Positions 1-11,052 of a DNA stretch of 64,000 nucleotides are shown here, piece after piece (position 1 is the stretch's first letter; every line of letters begins with the position of its first letter). The notes below the pieces were generated by a model. The model saw only the letters and a list, made by a program, of their open reading frames with translations, was not told where the DNA came from and did not search any database. Position numbers and translations under genes: made by a program. Origin of the DNA: Castanea sativa (Eukaryota > Streptophyta > Magnoliopsida > Fagales > Fagaceae). The stretch spans positions 53,607,464 through 53,671,463 of the forward strand of contig NC_134015.1 of the NCBI RefSeq assembly GCF_040712315.1. Reading direction: 5' to 3'.

Positions 1-375
1 TAGAGAATAAATTATATATTAATTATACCACAATTATAGAATAATTATCTATTTCAACGCATCTCATGGATCTATGACTACTAAACATAGATAATAATAA
101 AAAAATAAACATTACAACAACAATAATAAGGGCAAAAACTCAACATTTTTTCTCTTATCATCCTATTTGCTTATACAAATGTTACATTTTTTCTTCTTCT
201 TTTTTTGGTATTGTTTATTAAAAAAATAAGTTTTCAGTTTTTTTTTTTTTTTACTCAATGGAGGATCTCTAATTTAAATTTAAAATATTACCAAAAGAAA
301 AAAATATTTTAATTACCACTATCAGGAAAAGTAAAGTTTGTGAGAATCACTAATATAAATTATTACCAATTAAAA

Positions 376-442
376 TAGATATATAGATCTCAAACCAACC
401 AGACCTCATCCCCTAAGCTAGATTCTTCTAAATGTTCGACCC

Positions 443-517
<75 letters not shown>

Positions 518-990
518 GAACCATGGAATTATCATATACTTATTCTCTTTATCAACCAAATTGGAGATTCGAGCATCCAAAATATTGTTGCATACATGTA
601 CCTTGTAACATTGGAATGCGCTAGTTTTTAATTAACCATAAAGGAAATTTAGGCATTTGATACATTAACGTACCAAGTACCACAAATTACTTTGTACCTC
701 TAGAATATGCTAATATTTTTAACTATTTAAGTTTTAAATATATTATTCAAAATTATCAACCTCTTAAAAGAAATTTTCATGATAATCAAAAACTCATCAC
801 AAAATTACACTTGATATTATTCAAATTGTTAACAGAGACACATGTAAATACATAGTGAAGATTGTATTATGATATGTTATTTGGTTAATGAAGAAAGTAT
901 GTATATAATAATTCAATGATTTAAATATGGGTCGGACATCTAAAAAAATCTAGGTTAAGGAGGCTAGTCCAATTGGTTTGAGAGAGAAAT
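376..990. mobile_element. Inverted-repeat element (MITE-like), about 0.6 kb
   Basis: The left arm (about 378-452) contains ctcaaaccaa, ctagattcttctaaatgt and cgacccatat. The same blocks appear reverse-complemented at about 923-988 as atatgggtcggacat, aaatctagg and ttggtttgagag. The arms are about 70 bp and diverged. There is no coding capacity, and I could not settle the exact ends or a target-site duplication, so the superfamily is not assigned. Confidence 0.55.
450..515. repeat. (TA)n microsatellite
   Basis: Uninterrupted TA dinucleotides of about 65 bp lie just inside the left arm of the surrounding inverted-repeat element. Confidence 0.95.
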
Positions 991-2215
991 ATATGTAGGA
1001 TTTCATCCATAATATCATTGACACTATTATTGCTCCATAATTTCTAGGAATAAAAATTACATAAGTACTCCAAAATTCTCAATAGCCTTCAATGATAGCT
1101 TACTGAGTGTTTTTATTTGATTTGTAGCTTTATTTTTCTATGTTATATAGGCTTGAGTTATATTGCTTTGTAGAACAATAAAACTATTCTATATGGTGGT
1201 CTTGTAATTAAAAGTTTTGCTAATTTATGTCTTCAACGTGCACTCATCCACTCAAAATTGTAAATAAATAAATAAACATTGATATATGAGAATATAAAAT
1301 TCAAAATAAACTCGGTAGATCTTCATCCTTTTTGTAGATGTGATTTTCTTAACAATACATTACTAAGCTTGTTCCATGTATTAAATTATATTATATCTAT
1401 TAAGGATATCATTTCATTTACGCTACACATAAACATAAATAATAAACAAAACATAAACATAACAAGAACAATAAGGGCATAAAATCAAAACACAATCTCA
1501 TGATCCTATTAACTTATACAAATGTTTTTTTTAATTAAAAAATAATGTCAATTTTTTATTTATATTTTGTTTCCTTGATGGAGGATTTCTAATTAAATTT
1601 CAAAACATCACAAAATAAAAACGTTTTACATAACACTAAATGAGAAAAATGAAGATTGTGAGAATTACTAAATATAAATTAGTATCAACTAACTCAAAAA
1701 AAAAAAAAAAACACATAAGCATTAACAAACATGGTGAGGCTATTTAAAAATCAATAATCATTATTTAGTCGAACTTTTAAAGAAAAATTTTTCTCAAATA
1801 AAACAGTGATGGAGGCAAAGAAAGATGAGTTCAAAAGCATCCTATGCTTAGAGGAGCATTCTAAATGAGGAAAAAATGTTATCAAAAGGGGAAAAACTTA
1901 TTCACACACTTTGTTGTACACACATTTATTTAGGAATGACAAATTAGTCTGTATAAGCTATCTATATTTGTTATTTGAAAGTGTTTTAAATTTATTATTT
2001 TATTTTTTTAAAGAAACATAATGTATTTTACATTCAATTATTATATAAGACGGGATATTTTGTAAACAATGTAATGTGTTGTTGAAATTTGTTCTAGTAC
2101 TCTTTACAAACGGTTCATTCTCCATATGTCTTAAATGACTGAAAAAGAAATCAAATTAATATAACTAAATCCATCATCTATATTAGAAAAAAAATTAAAA
2201 TACTTTAATAACATA

Positions 2216-2570
2216 TGTAAAATTGTGATTTACAACTATGTTTTATGTTGGCTTTATTCCATGGCAAAAAGTGTTGTATTTGCTTTAATTTGTTCCTTGT
2301 ATTTTGTGAGATTTTATTGTATTGGGTTTAGTATTAAGTTGGCGAAGAATCGAGCATGAATGAAGAATCAATGCAATATCACGACTAACTCGCGAGAAGA
2401 GTATCCCGTGAAAAGAGCACGTGAGAAGCACATGCTAGAAGCTGAAGAGTAGTGCCAGCCTAGAGGATTTCGCGAGTGTCTTACGGGTAAGACCTTCCCG
2501 CGAGATCCCATAAAACTCTATACTTGGAGGATTTTTAAGTATGACTTTCTTACCTTTCACCCATACTATA
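2216..2570 (+). repeat. Copia-type 5' LTR, left part
   Basis: Begins TGTAAAATTG immediately after the acata duplication and matches the 3' LTR from 18611. It stops at the Gypsy insertion point; the last five bases (ctata, 2566-2570) are that element's target duplication. Confidence 0.88.
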
Positions 2571-3321
2571 TGTAAGTGCACAAATGCACCTGGCCCCAAG
2601 AACAGTTATGGGCCCAGGCCCAATGAGCCTTAAACAATATGAATTTGTAGAGTGTGGGCTTGAAACCCAGGTTAGAAGTATGTGGGAATTAAATAACAAA
2701 CTAAGGATTGTAAATACTTGGAAACAACAAGGAATATTGCAAATTGGCCTCTTCGGACGTAAGCCAAGGGCTGTTCTTATATTATATCTTTCTCCTTGTC
2801 TGTTTTCTTTTTTAGATTACAAAAAGTCCCTCCCATTTCTGTTCTAGGTTCCTCCTTAAATACTCCTCTTTTTAATACTTTGTACACGTGTTGCCCCAAC
2901 TCCTCCCTTAGCCAAGATATTTCTTTTCTTAGTGCCTTTGAACAGTAACTAGAAGTTTCCCTTCCACTGTTTAAGTGTCACTTCCCCATTAATGCGGCCA
3001 GGGTGGTAGGTGCAGGGTCTTTAATGTGGAGGTAGCAGCCTTTATCTTTGACATTTCTTCAACACCGGTGCTTCTTGGGCGTTCTAGGGCTCCCCCCTTT
3101 TAACCATTGGCCTTAACCATGTCATCCCCTAATCTTTACTTTGAAATTCCGAGTTCTTCGGTGTTCATCCGAGGGTAAGGTCACCCTCGGTTGGATCCTC
3201 GGATCCTCGGCGTATGGGCCGACCCATAGTACTAACAAATTCTAAACCCAGGATCAGGTCGGCCTTCTTTAACACGGCCCAAAAGGCCCACGTTCCCATC
3301 AGGATCTTTTTGCCCCATACA
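2571..3321 (-). repeat. Tat element 1, 3' LTR (element sense)
   Basis: 751 bp, nearly identical to 13110-13860. It contains a short palindrome around 3169-3190 (ccgagggt/accctcgg), several cctcgg motifs, and a TATA-like tatttaag on the minus strand near 2855. A polypurine tract (minus strand, 3322-3336, ending gaggggctat) adjoins it on the internal side. Confidence 0.93.
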
Positions 3322-3827
3322 ATAGCCCCTCAAAACTCTAATTTTCAACATCCGAGGAGAAAAATAGGGTTTTGATCCGACGAGAACCTACTCTACTCAC
3401 TTTGCGAGTAATGGCACGTGTGGAAATCGTTTCGCGTCCCAGAAGATGCCATTTGGCGGTTTTATTTTGAACAACGCGCGTATTTATTACTGCCAGTTAC
3501 ATTTTGTCCCTCACGTTCAACGGTGAGATGGACATCCAACGGACCTCATTATTCCACGAAATTTTAGGCGGGACAAATATAATTTCGAGGCCGCCTTTTC
3601 GCACGTCGTGACGCTTCGGGAACCTGCGCCTTCATTTAATTCCTCAGGGGGTAATCCCATCAAGACATCAGTCATCATACCTTACTTGCAGAAAACCGTG
3701 GATATTTGCACTCCTTCAACCTTGTAAGTTCCTGCTCCTATTCTTAACCTTTTTCTCCTCGATATTTGTCCTCGGCTATCACTACAAACACTATCCCTTT
3801 TAGAGTTTAGTCTATCGTTCCTCTGTA
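3322..3827 (+). promoter_or_regulatory. Leader of the antisense gene in Tat element 1
   Basis: About 500 bp between the LTR and the first ATG of the antisense gene. The equivalent region is conserved in element 2 (49188-49692, reversed). No clear TATA box is visible. By position it should contain the promoter or 5' UTR of the plus-strand transcript, or that transcript starts inside the adjacent LTR; this is inference only. Confidence 0.35.
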
Positions 3828-6357
3828 ATGGGAAAATTCAAGTGTCTAGTTGATACCGCCGCTGGGATGGAAGGCTTTAGAGCCAAATACCATATTCCCA
3901 GCGACGTAGGGTTAGAATATTGCCCGGCAACAGCCGTGGCCGGTTCTAAGAAGGAGGGAGAGGTTATCATTCCTATGATAGCCTTTATAGAGGGTGGAAT
4001 GACCCTTCCAATGAAACCTGTAACTAGGGAGTACCTTCGCAACCACCGACTGTGTCCCGATCAATGCCTCCCAAACGTTTTTAGAGTTTTGGGTAGTGTA
4101 GATGCTCTAAACGAGCAGATGGGTTTAAACCTCACATGGCACAATGTCGTGTTCCTATATGAGTCCCATAAACTTTCTAAGGTAGGTTATTATATTAAGT
4201 CTCGGTCCAGCACCGTTAGGCTAATCTCCTGTCTGCCCAAATCAAACAAAGGCATGAAGGACGACTACTTGATCGTGTCTGGGAACTGGTACGACGGCCT
4301 CCACTGCCCAGTTCAGTGGGGGGATCCAGGTGCGATGCCGTAGGATTAATCTCCCCACAACACAACCTCTTCTAACACACACAGAAATGCGTATTCGTAC
4401 TTACTTAAATTTGTTAAACATCTGTGTGAATCTGACCAAGTTTGTTTGTTTTGACGTCTTTTTGTAGATAAGCAGCACGTGCGTCCTCGTCTGAGTCACT
4501 GTAACATCGCAGATCTGAACCGAGTACTTCGCTCCGAGGTGTTCGTTAGTGAAGATCTACAACTCCGGGCTGCTCACCTTATTCTAGGGTACACCCCCCT
4601 TTCCAAAGACTTCCAGGAGATAGAGAACGCCATAATTGCGGGTGACCGAATACGAAGGAAGATAAACGTAGCTCGGCCCCACTTTCTGGACGACCGCGAC
4701 CTCCCGGACGCTCCTAACACTATTTTGTACAACCGGCCAATAGCAGCAGTCCCCCTTACTGTGCACTCACAAGCAACTGTCATTCCAGAAGAGCAGGTGT
4801 CTTCTTCACACACACTTGACGACGAGATAGATCAATTCCATCTCGAAGACACCGAGAGACCTCGCGGGAACCAGTTTGTGGTACTTTCCGACGAGGAGGA
4901 AGAAGGCACCGAGGCCTCTGGAATTGCAGGGTTTGTGGTTGCCCTTCCCGAGGACGAATTTGAAGAAGACATGGGAAGAATGGAGGGTCTCCTCACCAAT
5001 AGGGCTGCTAAAGTAGCAGAGAAAAAGAAGGGGACGTCTCAAGTTTCCCCATCCTTACCACCTCCCCCTCCTCCAGCTGAGCCAAAACTTCCAGCCGAGG
5101 ATCCAAAGAAGAAGAGGAAGGGGGATAACGAGGGTACGACTAATAAAGACCCCAAGAAACCACGACAACAACTCCCACCGGCCCAGCAGCAGAAGGTGGA
5201 CAAGGGCAAGAATAGGGCCCGCTCGGTTGAGATCGGGGAATTCAGGGACGAGGCCGAAGTGCGCCGAGCACCGACCACCTGGTCCCCCGATCTAAGACTG
5301 GACGGCGCACCCATCTCTTGCCAGTCCAGTATAAGGGCGGTTCAACAAGGCCATGCCCACCACCTGGCCGAGGTCCTGGAACGCCCTCTCCTGCTGCCCA
5401 AGGACATGGAGACCTTGGAAAAAATGGGCCAGCCACAACTGTTCCTCTCCCTAAAAAGAGACTTAGCGCTGGTAAGTGTTTCTCCTTTTAACAATATTTA
5501 TAAGTAAGTTCGTTTTTTACTGTTCCTAACACCATCATACTTTATTACAGGCTATTCAGGAGGTCTTCGTAGCTGAGAAGTTTATTGAAGACACTCGGAA
5601 AATAGCCAGAACTGAGCTCGAAATCAGGATGGAAACTGAGAAGTCCTTAGGCACAGCCCTTGCTGAGAATGGGAAGCTGACCTCGGAGGTGGCTGATCTG
5701 AGGAGAGAGAAAAATGGGGTCGAGTCAAACTTGAAGACCATGAAGACCCAGATAGAAGGACAGCGCAAGCTCCTTCGTGAAAGAGATGAAGAGCTCTCCC
5801 AAGCTCAAAGGGAGTGCTCGGATCTGAAAAAGCAACTGGCGCTGATGAAGGAAGAAGCCAGCTCCTTCCAACTCTCTCTTCAAGCTGCCAAGCAGGCAAG
5901 TTTCGATGAAGGGGTAGCAACCACAGAGGAGCAGCTGACAGAGGAATTCGCGGCTTTATGCCGGGAATACTGTCAAAAAGTATGGGGGGAAGCTTTAAAC
6001 GTAGCAGGAGTTCCTCCATCTTCGGATTTGAGGAAATCCGAGAACGTTTGGCTTCCTCTGGAAATACAGGAGATTGAAGAGGCTCCTGCTGCAACTCCTA
6101 CCCCCGAAACAATTCTTCCTGCTCTTCCTCCGGTGGTCACACAGCAGATTCATGATCCTACAGAACCTTCTGGTTCCCACAAAGAGAAGGAAGGAGGAGA
6201 AGATGCAGAGAAGGACTTGAGCCAGACAGCGGAACCCAACGTCCTTTCAATGAAGACAGCAGATGAGGGAAAGCAAGTCTTGACTCCCTTTGAGCTGGAG
6301 TTGAGAAAGACCGAGGGCACCAGTACCTCTCAGCAAGATCCTCCTTCACAAGCTTAA
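3828..6357 (+). CDS. Intact three-exon antisense gene of Tat element 1
   Basis: Proposed exons 3828-4329, 4468-5471 and 5551-6357 join to 771 codons including the stop (770 aa). The introns are GT-AG (phases 1 and 0) with pyrimidine-rich acceptors, and all three junctions recur in element 2. Residues 1-167 resemble the plant domain known as 'putative gypsy-type transposon' (recalled, not searched). Next come an acidic run (about 306-315), a proline run (about 363-370) and a basic PKKKRK at about 380-385 that looks like a classical nuclear localisation signal. The C-terminal exon has a long heptad-like E/K/Q-rich coiled coil (about 515-620). Extra ORFs, some antisense, are known in Tat elements, but their function is not established. 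It converges with pol across the 150-bp repeats. The predicted product is a nuclear coiled-coil protein; I assign no activity. Confidence 0.75.
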
Positions 6358-6800
6358 GACTTTAGCTTAGGGCTTCTCTTTTTCCATTTTTGAATTATAT
6401 ATGTAATGTACATTTAACAGATTAATGAAGAACAATTTCGTTTGCTTTTTACTTGGGTTATATTTATTTTTACTTTATTCTTTTTGTACTTATTACAAAA
6501 GCTTCCCATTAAGTCATAGCAAAAGTTTCTCAGAGTACACAAATCTAACTCCAAGGATTGCACAAACATAACTTCCACATAATCACGCGTATATTATTAA
6601 AGATTCAATAAAAGGTGACATGGTTAATATATTTGAACAATGCCTCGATTAAGAAGAAGAGAGGGCCTCATATAACAATTAAACCCTTGTAATGCATAGC
6701 TTTGTTTCTAGTAAGATGTAAGATCCAAGTTAGGAATCAGTAACGCATTAACATCCAGACATAATAAGAGAATGACTTTGATAAAAGTTGTGGTCAGAAG
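6358..6800. other. 3' region between antisense gene and tandem repeats
   Basis: AT-rich noncoding DNA following the antisense gene's TAA. It contains possible polyadenylation signals for that transcript (for example aatgaa near 6424). The matching part of element 2 is about 46410-46664. No ORF is supported. Confidence 0.45.
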
Positions 6801-6829
6801 ATAAGACTTAATCGATTCTCCGTTTGACT

Positions 6830-7680
6830 CTTAAAGGTTATAACTTCAAAAGTAAAATTCCCCAAAGCAAGAGGTCCGAAGACCCAACATAACTGAGGTT
6901 CTGTTCGATTCTTAAAATTGTAACTTCAAATGTTAATTTTCCCAAAGTAGGAGGTCCGAAGACCTGACATAACTAAGGTTCTGTTTAACAAATGACAAGA
7001 CATCAATTTCCACAAGGTTTGTGGTCCGAGGACTGCACTTAACCAAGTTTCTGTTTGATTCTTAAAATTATAACTTCAAATGTTAATTTTTCCAAAGTAG
7101 GAGGTCCGAAGACCTGACATAACTAAGGTTCTGTTTAACAAATGACAAGACATCAATTTCCACAAGGTTCGTGGTCCGAGGACTGCACTTAACCAAGTTT
7201 CTGTTTGATTCTTAAAATTATAACTTCAAATGTTAATTTTCCCAAAGTAGGAGGTCCGAAGACCTGACATAACTAAGGTTCTGTTTAACAAATGACAAGA
7301 CATCAATTTCCACAAGGTTTGTGGTCCGAGGACTGCACTTAACCAAGTTTCTGTTTGATTCTTAAAATTATAACTTCAAATGTTAATTTTCCCAAAGTAG
7401 GAGGTCCGAAGACCTGACATAACTAAGGTTCTGTTTAACAAATGACAAGACATCAATTTCCACAAGGTTTGTGGTCCGAGGACTGCACTTAACCAAGTTT
7501 CTGTTTGATTCTTAAAATTATAACTTCAAATGTTAATTTTCCCAAAGTAGGAGGTCCGAAGACCTGACATAACTAAGGTTCTGTTTAACAAATGACAAGA
7601 CATCAATTTCCACAAGGTTCGTGGTCTGAGGACTGCACTTAACCAAGTTTCTGTTTGATTCTTAAAAATATGATAACTGC
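6830..7680. repeat. 150-bp tandem repeat block in Tat element 1
   Basis: The marker gtggtccgaggactgc recurs at 7021, 7171, 7321 and 7471, with one variant at 7621, a spacing of exactly 150 bp. Each unit is itself a diverged dimer of about 80 + 70 bp, each half starting ggtccgaRgac and ending near tctgttt. Partial units extend left to about 6830. The block lies between the converging ends of pol and the antisense gene. Confidence 0.93.
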
Positions 7681-7734
7681 GAGCGTTAGAGCTACTCATA
7701 ACTTTGAAATACAAACTGACAAAAGCTCATTTTA

Positions 7735-10700
7735 TTAATAATAATATCTTCTAAGATTATTTACATTCCATGGACGTGGTACAATTCGCTCGTCTAGATC
7801 AGCTAGCCTATATGACCCTATGCCTGCTACTGAAACAATGCGATAGGGGCCTTCCCAGTTAGGTCCCAGCTTACCCCAAGCTGGGTTCTTAGAAGTGCCT
7901 ACAACTTTCCTTAATACAAGATCACCAGGTGCAAGTGGTCTTAGCTTCACATGGGCATCATACCCTCGTTTTAGCTTCTGCTGATAATAAGCCATTTGGA
8001 CCATAGCTGCCTCACGTCGTTCCTCAAGTAAATCAAGATCTTTCTCTAGAAGTCCCTTGTTATTCTCTGGGCTAAAAGAACTTGTCTTTAGAGTAGGAAA
8101 ACCAGATTCCAATGGTATCACCGCCTCGGCACCATACGTCATAGAGAATGGCGTTTCTCCAGTGGACCTGCGCGGTGTGGTCCGATACGTCTACAGGACA
8201 TGAGGGAGCTCTTCTACCCATCTGCCTTTCGCATCGTCCAACCTCTTCTTGAGCCCGTTAACTATGACCTTGTTAACTGCCTTGGCTTGTCCATTTCCTT
8301 GAGGGTAAACTGGGGTAGAATATCTGTTTATGATACCCATGTCGGCACAAAACTTCCTAAAAGCCTTACTATCGAACTGGACACCATTATCAGAGATGAG
8401 TGTATGTGGTATTCCGAATCTAGTGACAATATTTTTCCATATAAATTTCTTGGAATCAACATCTCGTATATTGGCTAAGGGCTCAGCTTCAACCCATTTA
8501 GTGAAGTAGTCTGTTCCCACGAGCAGCCATCTTTTGTTGCCAGCAGCTCTCGGAAATGGCCCTACAATGTCCAAGCCCCATTGTGCGAAAGGCCAAGGGC
8601 TGGAGAGAGGGTTAAGAACCCCTCCAGGTTGGTGGATATTAGGGGCGAACCTCTGACATTGATCACATTTTTTGGCATAGTCCTGAGCCTCCCTCTGCAT
8701 ATTGGGCCACCAATAACCCTGAGTCAGGGCTCTATGGGCTAAGGACCTTCCCCCAGTGTGGCTCCCACAAATTCCCTCATGCAATTCCTCCAGTAATGCC
8801 TCTGTTGATTCAGGGTGTACACACAACAAGTATGGTCCTGAAAAGGATCGTTTGTATAGCTTCTGGTCCTCGGACAACCAGAAACGCGGCGCCTTTCGAC
8901 GTACCTTTTCTGCTTCAACCTTGGCTTCGGGGAGAACGTCATTTTTAAGAAAGGATATGATCGAATCCATCCAACTAGGGCCAGGCCTTATTAGATGGAT
9001 GTGAGGTGCGTTAGCAGTTACAAGAGAAGGTTCTACCAAATCCTGAACGAGGATAACCCTTGGCAAACCTTGAGCCGAGGATGTTGCCAACGTAGCCAAG
9101 GAATCTGCATGAGTGTTTCCACTCCTAGAAACGTGAGCTAAGGCAAAGGAGTCAAATTCAGCCTGCCGACGTTTGACCTGGGCCAAATATTCCTGCATTT
9201 AGGGGTCTCTAGCCTCCATGGTTCCCATGACCTGGCCGACCACTAACTGAGAGTCCGAGAACACGTGGATTTCCTTGCCACCCATCTTATGTACCATTTG
9301 CATGCCTACCAAGACTGCTTCATACTCGGCCTCATTATTAGTAGCCGAGAAGGCCAATCTCAAAGATTTTTCGAAGACAATTCCTTCAGGGGATATTAGA
9401 ACAAGTCCAACACCAGACCCTCTTTGATTAGTGGCCCCATCCACATAAACTTTCCAAACCGAGGGCGATACGTCTGTGATCACACCGACTGATTTTTCTC
9501 CCATGTGTGATTCTTTTGAAGTTTCTTCTAACAATGGTTCAGTAAACTCTGCCACCAAATCAGCGAGGACCTGTCCCTTTACCGATGTGCGAGGCTTGTA
9601 TTTAACATCAAAGGCTCCCAAAATGGTTCCCCATTTTGCCACCCTGCCAGAATAATCAGCACTACGCAACACAGCCTTAAGAGGCAACTGGGTCAAAACA
9701 ACCACAGTATGAGATTGGAAATAATGAGGAAGTTTACGCGTGGCGTGGACTACAGCCAGAAGTGCTTTTTCCAAGGGCAGATAGCGCACCTCGGCCTCAT
9801 TCAAGGATTTACTAACGTAGTAGATCGGTCTCTATACTCCGCTTTCGTTCCTTATAAGGACTAAGCTCACTGCGTGAATAGCCACGGCCAGATAAGCGAA
9901 TAATACCTCGTCTACATCAGGGCGAGATAAAATAGGTGGCCGAGAAAGATATTGCTTAAGCTGTTGGAAAGCTAACTCGCAGGCCTCAGTCCATTGAAAC
10001 CCTTTCCAACTGTGCAACAACTGAAAGAAAGGACGACACCGGTCAGCTGACCGAGAAATAAATCTATTCAACGCAGCAATCATTCCAGTCAATTTCTGAA
10101 TCTCTTTTGGGTTCCTAGGCGGCTGCAAATTTCGAATAGCCTTAACTTGCACTGGGTTTACCTCTATGCCCCTATGAGTAATCATAAATCCCAAGAACTT
10201 TCCAGATCCCACGCCAAAAGAACACTTGGAGGCGTTAAGGCGCAATTTATACTTCCTTAGCATCCGAAAGGTGTCGGCCAGATCTGTCATGTGTGAAGGT
10301 ACTGTCTTACTCTTCACCACCATATCATCCACGTATACTTCGATGGTTTTCCCCAGTTTCTGTTCAAACATTCGGGTCATCATTCTTTGATAAGTAGCCC
10401 CAGCATTTTTTAATCCAAATGGCATGACCTTATAATGATAGTTCCCGGTTGGAGTAATGAAAGCAGTCTTCTCCTGATCCTCTAATGCCAAGGGAATTTG
10501 GTGGTAACCTTGGAAGGCGTCCAAGAAACTCATCCGAGGATGTCCAACAGTAGCATCTACCAGTTGATCAATCCTTGGCATTGGGAACGAATCTTTAGGA
10601 CAGGCCTTGTTCAGATCAGTAAAGTCCACACATACTCTCCACTTGCCGTTCTTCTTCTTAACGACAACAGTATGAGCCAACCAGTCAGGGTAAAAAACTT

Positions 10701-11049
10701 CCTTGATAGCCCCCGCCCTTTTGAGTTTAAGAACCTCTTCCTTTATAGCCTCAGAATGTTCTCGAGAAGACCGCCGTGGTGGCTGCCTCCTCGGAACAAT
10801 GGCAGGATTGACATTTAAACGATGACAAATAAAGTTCGGATCTACGCCTGGAGCCTCATAGGGGTCCCACGCAAAGACATCTAAATTGTCCTTCAGAAAT
10901 TTCAACAACTCCATCTTCTCTTGGTGTGGCAAAAGTACACCAACTTGGAAGAACCTCTCTGGATCATCTGCTATTACAAACTTCTCTAACTCCTCACAAA
11001 CAGCCTCGTCTCCTGTCATCGCTCCAGGTGCCTCCGGAGCTGTTAATTG
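7735..11049 (-). pseudogene. Tat element 1 pol: RT, two RNase H domains, integrase (three stops)
   Basis: One continuous frame, the same as gag, with premature stops at 9832-9834 (TAG), 9199-9201 (TAA) and 8191-8193 (TAG) and no frameshift. Reverse transcriptase has the DFTDLNKACPKD block and catalytic YVDD (10318-10335). A Gypsy RNase H follows, then a second one (YVDGATNQRGSG, NNEAEYEA, SDSQLV), which is diagnostic of the Tat lineage. Integrase keeps its HHCC zinc finger and the first two catalytic Asp residues (GLDIVGPF, SDNGVQF). In the GNGQA-x-A motif the residue expected to be the catalytic Glu is Lys (codon 8281-8283); element 2 has Glu there. Reading begins directly after the gag UAG and probably depends on readthrough. 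Non-functional as read. Confidence 0.9.
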
Positions 11050-11052
11050 CTA
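11044..11052 (-). promoter_or_regulatory. UAG CAA UUA readthrough site between gag-protease and pol
   Basis: The gag-protease frame ends in TAG followed directly by CAA TTA, and pol continues in the same frame. This matches the plant-active CAR-YYA context of tobamovirus-type leaky stops. Element 2 has the identical nine bases at the same place. Confidence 0.7.

Larger units (their letters stand above)
1..2210. other. AT-rich intergenic region
   Basis: No gene is supported here; the one ORF (1279-1482) is short and low-complexity. The stretch holds a TA microsatellite (about 450-515), an inverted-repeat element (about 376-990) and two diverged direct copies of one sequence (about 100-385 and 1440-1690, sharing a 'cttatacaaatgtt' and a 'gatggaggat/aatggaggat' landmark). 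It ends at the target-site duplication of the Copia-type element. Confidence 0.6.

Noticed and set aside
2584..2847. ORF in the LTR (also near 13050-13238)
   Set aside because: Noncoding LTR sequence, with no conservation in element 2.
6830..7680. Regularly spaced repeats that might suggest a CRISPR array
   Set aside because: The whole 150-bp unit is repeated without unique spacers, inside a plant retrotransposon.
9199..9834. Idea that the stops inside element 1 pol are further programmed readthrough sites
   Set aside because: They lack the CAA UUA context, one is TAA, and element 2 has sense codons at those positions; simple nonsense mutations fit better.
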